From: an uncultured Lachnospira sp.
Lineage (GTDB): Bacteria > Bacillota > Clostridia > Lachnospirales > Lachnospiraceae
Reading direction: 5' to 3'
DNA: 64,000 bases
Assembly: GCA_910589305.1 (NCBI GenBank)
Contig: CAJUTV010000015.1
Coordinates: forward strand, 1-64,000
A model generated the notes under the pieces. That model worked only from the letters and a program-made list of their open reading frames with translations, was not told the DNA's origin and did not search any database. Positions 55,371-62,751 of this stretch are shown here, in pieces. Numbering within the stretch: position 1 is the stretch's first letter; each line of letters starts with the position of its first letter. A program made the translations under genes and the position numbers.

Positions 55371-55982
55371 TTAATCAATCTTTGTCACCTGATACTTCCC
55401 AAGACTCTCTATTGTATGTATAATTAAGTCATTCGATATGTCCTTGTCAATAAAAAGTTCAATATATTCATTTTTTGTGTCTTTTTTTCTAAAAACCACA
55501 TTTAAAACGTCTTCTATCTGTTCTAATGCTTTTTTTATTTTATTCCGACACTTATTACAACCAATACCATTTATATATACTGCCTTGTAATCCATACGCT
55601 CAATTTTAAAAATAACAGGTCTTGTTCCATCAGAACAGCACGCTATCATTATTCGTTCATCATTCATCCATCCCTGCATAATGGCACCGCCCTGCAAACC
55701 TGTATAAATATATCGGCTAATGGCATCCCACGCTTCTGAACAATGTGGAAAATTCGTTCCTCCTGCTATATCGGCTATGGCATCTGCTGTTTTTACACTT
55801 TGCTTTAAAGTATTTATCCCCATATGCCAAAAATCATCTGCATTGCCATATCGCTCAAATATAAATTCATCGCCTACATTATAACATGAACATGCACCAG
55901 ATTCAGGATTTGCACAATACTGTGCCTGCAATTGGGGATATACCTTTTTATCAATAACGGTCACTTTTACTTTATGCTGCAT
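55371..55982 (-). CDS. TIGR04076-like protein fused to a heavy-metal-associated domain
   Basis: 203 residues. The first ~130 resemble the TIGR04076 family (HKVKVTVIDKKV, ACSCYNVGDEFIFE, CCSDGTRPVIFKIERMD), which is rich in conserved Cys. The remainder is HMA-like: VYINGIGCNKCRNKIKKALE has the GxxCxxC metal-binding loop of copper chaperones. Two linked Cys-rich modules suggest metal binding or trafficking; substrate unknown. GAAAGG 8 bases before the ATG. Downstream is the membrane protein gene, 89 bases away. Confidence 0.65.
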   Translation of the reverse strand: MQHKVKVTVIDKKVYPQLQAQYCANPESGACSCYNVGDEFIFERYGNADDFWHMGINTLKQSVKTADAIADIAGGTNFPHCSEAWDAISRYIYTGLQGGAIMQGWMNDERIMIACCSDGTRPVIFKIERMDYKAVYINGIGCNKCRNKIKKALEQIEDVLNVVFRKKDTKNEYIELFIDKDISNDLIIHTIESLGKYQVTKID

Positions 55983-56039
55983 AAAAAATTCCTTTCTTTT
56001 TATAATGTCATCTTGAAGCTTCTTAATTGATTAAACGTT

Positions 56040-56457
56040 TCACTCCCATTTGGACTCTCTGCGATACTTCCATCCAACATATCCAAAATGTAATTTCTCA
56101 ATGGCTTTCAATGCACATATTGAACCATCATACCTAAACGATACTGTTGTTTTATACTCCAATCCTTCTTGCTCTTTTATAATAGTTAAGCGGATATTCG
56201 CAATCCGCTACGCTACTTGCTCATAACCTCATAGCTACTATCGTAGCTTTTCAGTGGGAGCTTATACTCCCACTAAAACAAGCAAGTCTCCACCCCCCCA
56301 CTTATGCCTTTGTAGCATTGAAGTGGGAGACTTCCTTGATGAGGTTAAAATCCCATGCCAAATTGTAAGAAAGTGTATTTATATGTGTTTGTACAATTTC
56401 ATGCAATTCTTCTTCATTTTGAGAATAAAAAATCAAATAAGCATTTTTATAGTGCAT
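56040..56457 (-). pseudogene. Small unknown gene interrupted by repeat copy J
   Basis: The 5' part starts at ATG 56457 with GGAAG upstream and reads MHYKNAYLIFYSQNEEELHE to NLAWD at the repeat boundary. Beyond the repeat, at about 56187, the minus strand continues open: IIKEQEGLEYKTTVSFRYDG to a TGA at 56040-56042. Joined, the two parts give a protein of about 83 residues with normal composition. The interrupted frame stops inside the repeat. I do not recognise the protein. It starts 16 bases after the restriction gene and probably belonged to the same operon. Confidence 0.65.
56188..56349 (+). repeat. Structured dispersed repeat, copy J (full length, inside a gene)
   Basis: Nearly identical to copy B over its whole length: AGCGGAT-ATTCGCA-ATCCGCT, CGCTACTTGCTCATAACCTC, the AGCTAC/GTAGCT, AGTGGGAG/CTCCCACT and long right-hand hairpins, and GATGAGGTTAAA. 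Stems in the second hairpin are perfect here. It is the only copy that disrupts a recognisable gene, so it is the best evidence of recent movement. Confidence 0.9.
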
Positions 56458-56472
56458 TTAAAACTTCCTTTT

Positions 56473-57545
56473 TCAATTATTATCATAATCTATATTCATT
56501 TCAAATTTATAATAAATATCAATATCACGAATAATATTATCATTAAGTTCCGCTATCCATTGCTGTAATTCATTTATTGTTATAATTTCTTCAATAGCCT
56601 TGTGATAACGTTCTTGAATTATACGCATACCATTCGCTCGAACATCAATATATTCATTAAGTTTACACAAAATGTATTCTTTTGATAATTTTGTCTTTAT
56701 CACAAAACTAATAGGAAAGTGCATAACCTTGTCTATATCAAGCAAATATTTATCATAATTATCAACTTCTGTAACCTGAAAAAAACGACCCACTGGACGC
56801 ATAACAAAATCAATCCCACCATCATTAGCATTTGTTCTTCCTGTTTTATATAATTGCAATTGTTCTTTATGTATAGTATCAAGTGAATACCCAAAATAAA
56901 CATCAATATTTTTATAATGATTCTTTAATATTGCATAACTAATTATTTCAAAGATACGTGCTTCAGCATCCTCTACTAATAAAGAATTTATCTGCTGCTT
57001 TTTTCCGAATAGTTTGTTATATTTTGCATATACTGCAAAATATTTATTAATGAATAATCTTTTGCAACAAGCAAATCAATATATTTTTCTATTATTTTAC
57101 AAGCCGTTTTACTGATATCTTTCTTCCCTACATAAAGATAATCAATATGTAAAAGATACTTGCCATTATCTGCAATAATCAAGTCATTTGATATTGTTGG
57201 AAATTTGTTCCTAAATTCACCATTTACACGAGAATTTAAAGCATGATTTTGCAATTTAATACCACCATACAATCCACGATAAAAATTAAAAAGGCACATA
57301 TAATCATAACCGCCAAATTGTCTATATTCTTGTGGTTTATTAAAATAATCATCTATATAAAAATGCAAAATAGAATAAATAGCATATATATTTGCTAAAC
57401 TTCTTCGTGTTTTACTATTGCCATGAACAGCTTTCATTTTCTTGTCAAGATATTGTAATAAAAGATTATTATCATATATCCTTTGAAAGTCATCAGAATA
57501 ATCATGCTTTAATATCTCTTTGATAAAATCTTCTGTTATTTTCAT
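56473..57545 (-). pseudogene. Type II-like restriction endonuclease, frameshifted at an A6 tract
   Basis: Two frames together give a protein of about 350 residues. The first runs from ATG 57545 (GAGG upstream) to a stop at 56988; the second continues from the A6 tract (56999-57004) through QINSLLVEDAEARIFEIISY to 56473. One extra A would join them. The second part has GRTNANDGGIDFVMRPVGRF-FQVTE, a PD-(D/E)xK-like arrangement. It starts 3 bases after the methyltransferase, so it is the cognate nuclease by position. It is broken as written, phase-variable, or expressed by slippage. Confidence 0.7.
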
Positions 57546-57548
57546 AAT

Positions 57549-58540
57549 TTAACCTCTAACATACTTTGATTTTGCATTTGTCTTACGTACTTTTTCTTTA
57601 ATAAGTTTTTTCCCTTTATATTCTGTTGCTATTCCTGTTCTGCGAACACCAATTTTAAAATACTCATCATTTAAATCAATTCCCACTGCATAACGCCCTA
57701 ATCGGACTGCAACAGCAGATGTTGTAAAAGAACCTGAAAATGGGTCAAGAATAATATCTCCCACATTTGATGATGCTTTAATAACTCGTTCTAATAATGC
57801 TTCTGGTTTTTGTGTCGGATGATTTTCGTATTCATTCATTCTATACCGAACACGACTAAAATCCCAAACATTACCTGGAATCTTTTTTGTATTATAAGGT
57901 CTGGGTGGATTCTTTCTATAATCAATTAATTTTCTTTCTGCTCCTGTTTTTGCTTCAACTAAAATGTCTGAACAATTAAATGTATATTTTGCTTTTTGAG
58001 TTTTACTAATTATAAGTATAGGCTCATAAAGAGAGCCAAACATTTTTTTGACTGAACCCCAGAGCTATCATAAGTCCATACAATTCGACAAAGAACATTA
58101 TATTTTTCTGAAACATATGTATCAAGATAAGGCATATGTTGTGTCGCTGTCATAAAATACATTGTACCATCATCTTTTAAAATACGCATACATTCATCAA
58201 TCCATTGCTTACACCAATCAACATATGCTTTAACACTTTCCCATTTATCATTATTATTCCCAAAATCTTTACCTATATTATATGGAGCATCTGCAAATAT
58301 TAAATTTATAGACTTGTCTTTCATTTGTCTAAGAACAAATAAACTATCCCCAAGAATTGCCATAGAATAACCATTGTCAATCGTTTCTATACTTTCAATA
58401 TTTGAAAATAACGTCGAAAAATCCATTGATGGAAGTAAAATATCTTTCTTTATTGTAGTGTCTTGAATGTTAAAATTGTTATTTTCTTGCTTATTAAGTA
58501 AACCAAATAAGTCAAGAACTATTTGTTCATTTTTTTTCAT
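57549..58540 (-). pseudogene. Beta-class DNA methyltransferase, frameshifted at an A7 tract
   Basis: Two frames make one protein of about 330 residues. The first begins at ATG 58540 (GAGG 6 bases upstream) and carries motif IV-like IFADAPYNIGKDFGNNNDKW; it leaves frame after SSGVQSKK at the A7 tract (58043-58049). The second resumes with [18 protein letters not shown] and ends with [16 protein letters not shown] and motif [19 protein letters not shown]. Order IV then I is the beta class (N6-adenine or N4-cytosine). DAPY in place of DPPY is a further deviation. One extra A restores the frame. Confidence 0.8.
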
Positions 58541-58704
58541 ATATCGCCTCATTCATTTAGCAAAATTCTATCTATAAAATATCCTATATTATATACAAAC
58601 TACATTTTTTCTGTACAATGATAATAACATATTTTCACCCTTTCTTCAATTCTATATCCTATGTAACATTTCAACTTCAAACAAATACTGCACAAAAAAT
58701 TTTT

Positions 58705-58769
58705 AAGCCTACACTATATTCTATATTTATAAACATACTCTTTATAAATATAAAACATACTATAGGCTT
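58705..58769 (-). terminator. Terminator of rlmH
   Basis: A long imperfect stem: AAGCCTACACTATATT... pairs with ...ATACTATAGGCTT, and ATATTTATAAA with TTATAAATAT. On the minus strand it is followed by AAAAATTTTTTG, 2 bases after the stop. Confidence 0.75.
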
Positions 58770-58771
58770 TT

Positions 58772-59251
58772 TTATTTATGATAGGGTTCCTTTTGTATAA
58801 TTTTATATGCACGATAAATTTGTTCCAATAAAATTACGCGCATTAACTGATGAGGAAAGGTCATTTTAGAAAAGCTCAGACAAAAATCCGCCCTTTTAAT
58901 AACGGTTTGCGCTAATCCTAACGAGCCGCCTATCACAAACGTAATATTGCTTTTGCCCTCAATCCCTAATTGATTGATTCGATTTGACAACTCAACAGAA
59001 TCAAGCTGTTTTCCTTCAATACACAAAGCAATGACATATTCATTTGATTCAATGGACGACAATATTCGTTGTCCTTCTTTAAACTTGATTCCATCATTTA
59101 TTGCCACACTTGCATTATCTGGTGTCTTTTCATCTACAACTTCAACAATTTTAAGTTTACAGTATCTTGAAAGTCTTTTTGCATACTCTTCAATCGCTTG
59201 ACTATAAAACTTTTCTTTTATTTTGCCAACGCATACGATTTTAATATTCAT
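58772..59251 (-). CDS. rlmH: 23S rRNA pseudouridine-1915 N3-methyltransferase
   Basis: 159 residues from the ATG at 59251, which gives the usual RlmH start and length (IKIVCVGKIKEKFYSQAIEEY). SPOUT-family knot: YVIALCIEGKQLDS, TFVIGGSLGLAQTVIKRAD, and the C-terminal SFSKMTFPHQLMRVILLEQI then YRAYKIIQKEPYHK, with the invariant His/Tyr end. It methylates pseudouridine 1915 in helix 69 of 23S rRNA. The small acidic protein gene lies 41 bases upstream. Confidence 0.97.
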   Translation of the reverse strand: MNIKIVCVGKIKEKFYSQAIEEYAKRLSRYCKLKIVEVVDEKTPDNASVAINDGIKFKEGQRILSSIESNEYVIALCIEGKQLDSVELSNRINQLGIEGKSNITFVIGGSLGLAQTVIKRADFCLSFSKMTFPHQLMRVILLEQIYRAYKIIQKEPYHK

Positions 59252-59292
59252 ATTTTTCATTATACCTTTTCTAAATAAAAGCAACTATTAAT

Positions 59293-59556
59293 TTAAGCAT
59301 TTACAACAAGGTATTGTCCATCTTCAACCTTAAACACTTCTAATTCTTCCTCAAGCTCTTCGTCTGTAAGCGTTTCTATATCCATTCCTTCCTCTTTTAG
59401 ATACTGTCTTACTTCCTCTATTGTATCAAACACTTGTGCATAACATTCTTCCAAAAACTCTTTTGCTTCCTCAATCGTATAGACTACTGGCTCATCAAAT
59501 AATTTATCCTGTTGATTTAAAAATGCTTTGGCACATTGATTTGTATAATTTTCCAT
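59293..59556 (-). CDS. Small acidic protein upstream of rlmH
   Basis: 87 residues from the ATG at 59556, selected because GGAGA lies 7-11 bases upstream; the longer frame reads through it. Highly acidic (DEPVVYTIEEAKEFLEECYA, LTDEELEEELEVFKVEDGQY). No known domain; a cytosolic regulatory or adaptor protein is possible. It is on the same strand as rlmH and probably co-transcribed. Confidence 0.7.
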   Translation of the reverse strand: MENYTNQCAKAFLNQQDKLFDEPVVYTIEEAKEFLEECYAQVFDTIEEVRQYLKEEGMDIETLTDEELEEELEVFKVEDGQYLVVNA

Positions 59557-59698
59557 AATATTCTCCATTCTTGTTACTAAAATATAACATGCCATAAAAA
59601 TAAGAAACTTTTATATTTATGATTATTTCAAATTATATGAATAAAACAATCTTTAAAATAAATACATCAAACAATATTATTAAATACTTTCCATAAAT

Positions 59699-61126
59699 TT
59701 ATTTCAATTCTAAAATACTTTCTGCCTGCTCATTATCAATCTTTTCAACTGCATCAAGTTTACGATTTATGGCGCGTGTACGCATTCCTATTAATTTGTC
59801 AAGGTCACTATCTGTAGTACGTAAACGCTTTTGAATATTAATAAGTCCTTCTTCAAATTTCCCAAACTCTGTTTTTGCTGCTTTAAGAATTTCCCAAACC
59901 TCTCCGCTTTTCTTTTGAATTGCAAGTGTTGCAAATCCCATTCGTAGAGCATTTAACATTGCTGCCATTGTTGATGGACCTGCAATATTTATTTTATAGT
60001 TATGCTGCAAATCTTCAATTAATCCCATATTCACAACTTCAGCATATAGCCCTTCAAATGGCAAAAACATTATTGCAAAATTTGTTGTATATGGCACTTG
60101 AATATATTTTTCATTAATACTTTTTGCACAATGTCTAATCGCAGCAGAAAGTTCTTTTCGTGCTTTATCAATCATATTTTTATCACTTGATTCATATGCT
60201 TTTTGTAAAGCTGTATATGTATCTCCGGGAAATTTGGAATCTATTGGCAGCCAAATTCCCTTATCATTGTATCCTGGCAATTTCACAGCAAAGTCAACAC
60301 GTACAATACTATTAGGATTAATCTGAACCTGTTCACTATACTGTTCAGGAGCAAGTATTTCTTCAAGTATCGCACCAAGTTGTATCTCACCAAGAATACC
60401 ACGAGCTTTAACATTTGAAAGAACATTTTTCAAATCAGTAACACCACTTGCAACCAACTTCATCTCACCCAATCCCTCATAAACTTCTTTTAAACGTTGA
60501 TTAACGGTTTCAAATGATTTAGATATTTTGTCATCAAGCGTTTTTTGTAGCTTTTCGTTTACTGTAGAGTTTATCTTATCAAAACTTTCCTGATTTTCAC
60601 GACGTAATTTATCCATATTTTCTGAATTTGAACTTTGCATATCTTTTAATGTAAAATTTATTTCTTTACGAATATTTTCAAATGACATTCTTAATCTTTC
60701 AAGACTATCAATAGTTGATTTTTCCTGCTTTTCCTGACTTTCATTAAGGTTTTTACTAAGTTCTGCCATATTCTTTACTACTGTTTGTGAAACATTATTC
60801 AATTTTTCATCAAGAATACTTTGCATTTTTTCTGTAATAATACTATTAATTTTATTAAAGTTTTCTTGATTTTCATATCGTAAACTATTCATTTCATCTT
60901 TAATTTTAGTAATCATTCTATCAACTTGATTCACAGTAGAGTCACTTTGTCGTGATAATTGCTCTATAAGCATATGATTATTGTTTTCATACATTTTTGA
61001 GATTTGCTCTAATGCATTTTTAATCTCATTTAAATTTTTGCCATCAACTGGTTTAAATTGCTTTATCAAAATTGCAACTAAAAGAATAACAATCACTATA
61101 CAAAAAATGAAAATAATTGTTTCCAT
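59699..61126 (-). CDS. rmuC: DNA recombination protein RmuC
   Basis: 475 residues: N-terminal membrane helix (about 2-20), a long coiled coil (about 30-220), and the RmuC nuclease-like core (GILGEIQLGAILEEILAPEQ, DFAVKLPGYNDKGIWLPIDS-KFP, NFAIMFLPFEGLYAEVVNMG, NIAGPSTMAAMLNALRMGF). The family limits inversions and is linked to DNA repair or nucleolytic processing; the D...DSK residues fit a PD-(D/E)xK-type active site. ATG at 61126 with GGAG 7-10 bases upstream. Confidence 0.95.
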   Translation of the reverse strand: METIIFIFCIVIVILLVAILIKQFKPVDGKNLNEIKNALEQISKMYENNNHMLIEQLSRQSDSTVNQVDRMITKIKDEMNSLRYENQENFNKINSIITEKMQSILDEKLNNVSQTVVKNMAELSKNLNESQEKQEKSTIDSLERLRMSFENIRKEINFTLKDMQSSNSENMDKLRRENQESFDKINSTVNEKLQKTLDDKISKSFETVNQRLKEVYEGLGEMKLVASGVTDLKNVLSNVKARGILGEIQLGAILEEILAPEQYSEQVQINPNSIVRVDFAVKLPGYNDKGIWLPIDSKFPGDTYTALQKAYESSDKNMIDKARKELSAAIRHCAKSINEKYIQVPYTTNFAIMFLPFEGLYAEVVNMGLIEDLQHNYKINIAGPSTMAAMLNALRMGFATLAIQKKSGEVWEILKAAKTEFGKFEEGLINIQKRLRTTDSDLDKLIGMRTRAINRKLDAVEKIDNEQAESILELK

Positions 61127-61206
61127 AAAATTTCTCCTTTGAATTTAAACATATTATTTTTAAATTATTTCAATTATTATACAAAAAAGAAAATTATTTA
61201 TATCTT

Positions 61207-61980
61207 TTATAAAAACTTACTTTTTATTACATCTTCCACATGACTGCATCTATATTTTCCATGTTCTTTTACTTTATCGTCTGCTTGTTCCATTACATAC
61301 GAATCATACACTTTATCAAGCATGGGAATATCATTATAGTTATCTCCAAATGCAGCACAATCTTTAGGTGATATATTAAAATAAGTTTGTAAACGTTCTA
61401 TTCCTGTGCCTTTGCTGACGCCTTTTGCCATAAAATCTAAATACAGCGCACCAGAAACCGTAGCAGCACATTTGTCTCCCCACTGTTTTATCAGATAATC
61501 TTTTGAATGTTTGATTCCACTTAAATCACATACAGAAACTTTTACAATCTCTTCTGGAATATCGCTAAAATCTTTTACAACCGTAGTTTTATAGTTTACA
61601 ATTTTTGTCATCCGATAGAGATATTCTTCTGTTTTTGGTTTAATATATGCACTGTTTTCACCAGAGACAAGCAATTCACAATTTGGTATTTGATACACAT
61701 CCTTAATAATATCCATAACAAGGTCTTTATCCATAATGGTTTTGCTTATTGTTATTCCTTTATATTTGACTAAGCCGCCATTTTCAGAGATATAGGCAAT
61801 ATCTTCACAGACAGGCTCAAATAGTCTATAAAGGCTTACAATATGTCTTCCGCTTGCCGCAGCAAAAACATATCCTTTTTTAGTTAGTTCCCGAATTGTG
61901 TTAAACATAGAGTCGTCAACACGCTGTGCTCCATTTAGAAGCAATGTTCCATCAAGGTCACTTGCAATTAATTTCATCAT
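61207..61980 (-). CDS. Cof-type HAD phosphatase
   Basis: 257 residues. Motif I LIASDLDGTLLLNG, motif II AAASGRHI, C2-type cap in the middle, Lys in MAKGVSKGTGIERLQTYFNI, and motif IV AAFGDNYNDIPMLDKVYDSY. The Cof group dephosphorylates small metabolites (sugar phosphates, pyridoxal phosphate, FMN). The ATG overlaps the maf stop (ATGA), so both genes are coupled. Substrate unknown. Confidence 0.94.
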   Translation of the reverse strand: MMKLIASDLDGTLLLNGAQRVDDSMFNTIRELTKKGYVFAAASGRHIVSLYRLFEPVCEDIAYISENGGLVKYKGITISKTIMDKDLVMDIIKDVYQIPNCELLVSGENSAYIKPKTEEYLYRMTKIVNYKTTVVKDFSDIPEEIVKVSVCDLSGIKHSKDYLIKQWGDKCAATVSGALYLDFMAKGVSKGTGIERLQTYFNISPKDCAAFGDNYNDIPMLDKVYDSYVMEQADDKVKEHGKYRCSHVEDVIKSKFL

Positions 61981-62546
61981 AAAAACGTTTTTATCTCCTG
62001 ATATAATCTGGCAGCAGGAAGCCCAACAACATTGTTGTAATCTCCTTCAATCCCTTTGACATAAGCGGCAAATGCACCCTGAATACCATAGCCGCCTGCC
62101 TTGTCCATACAATCACCTGTTGCAGCATACTGTTCAATCTCATTATCGGACATATCATAACAAACTACATTGGTCTTTTCATAAAAGGATTGATATATAC
62201 CATCTCCAATAAAAGTTACCCCTGTATATACACTGTGTTTACAGCCACTAATGCTTTTTATCATGGCTTTTGCCTCTTCTTTAGACTGTGGCTTTCCAAG
62301 CACTTTTTTATTATGATAGACAATCGTATCTGCACCAATCACAATACTGTCTTCTTTTTTATCTTGGCTAAGGCTGTTATACACAGCCTTAGCTTTTAAT
62401 GAAGAAAGTTCCATAACAATATCTTGTGGTGCTTCTTTTGTCGTAATCTCATCAGCATTGCTTGTCATAACTGTAAATGAAATGCCAATTTGTTCAAGAA
62501 GTTCTCTTCTTCTTGGCGAACCTGACGCAAGAATAATATTTTTCAC
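61977..62546 (-). CDS. maf: Maf nucleoside triphosphate pyrophosphatase
   Basis: 189 residues from GTG at 62546. I prefer this to the ATG at 62558 because that ATG is part of the shared leader ACAGAAATGAGG, whose GAGG is 7 bases before the GTG exactly as in bioB and the MCP gene; the protein then starts VKNIILASGSPRRRELLEQI, the usual Maf N-terminus. Other motifs: VIGADTIVYHNKKVLGKPQS, SVYTGVTFI, DKAGGYGIQGAFAAYVKGIE, and NVVGLPAARLYQE. Maf hydrolyses non-canonical or modified nucleotides and has been linked to septation. It is coupled to the HAD gene downstream. Confidence 0.95.
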   Translation of the reverse strand: MKNIILASGSPRRRELLEQIGISFTVMTSNADEITTKEAPQDIVMELSSLKAKAVYNSLSQDKKEDSIVIGADTIVYHNKKVLGKPQSKEEAKAMIKSISGCKHSVYTGVTFIGDGIYQSFYEKTNVVCYDMSDNEIEQYAATGDCMDKAGGYGIQGAFAAYVKGIEGDYNNVVGLPAARLYQEIKTFL

Positions 62547-62576
62547 GTAATGCCTCATTTCTGTACTATTTTTGTA
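62547..62576 (-). promoter_or_regulatory. Shared leader/ribosome-binding motif before maf
   Basis: Minus strand ACAAAAATAGTACAGAAATGAGG then CATTAC and GTG. Third copy of the block; the left end of repeat copy K begins 21 bases further upstream. Confidence 0.6.
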
Positions 62577-62596
62577 TATAATCTGCTTTCTAGCCA

Positions 62597-62717
62597 AAGC
62601 GGATATTTGCAATCCGCTACGCTACTCACTCAAACCATCTAGCTGTTATCACAATATCCATCCTTTCGCTTATGCCTGTGTGGCATTGAAGTGAGGAACT
62701 TCCTTGATAAAGCCAAA
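62597..62717 (+). repeat. Structured dispersed repeat, copy K
   Basis: Left hairpin AGCGGAT-ATTTGCA-ATCCGCT, CGCTACTCACTCAAACCATC, CTTATGCCTGTGTGGCATTGA, right end GGAACTTCCTTGATAAAGCC. It lies between leuA and maf. Confidence 0.82.
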
Positions 62718-62751
62718 CAATATTAATAATATATATACTATAAATTATTAT

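Noticed and set aside
5367..62717. Transposase partner for the repeats
   Set aside because: No TnpA, TnpB, IscB or DDE transposase was found among the proteins of this window; the only recombinase is the tyrosine integrase at the left edge, which is not linked to the repeats.
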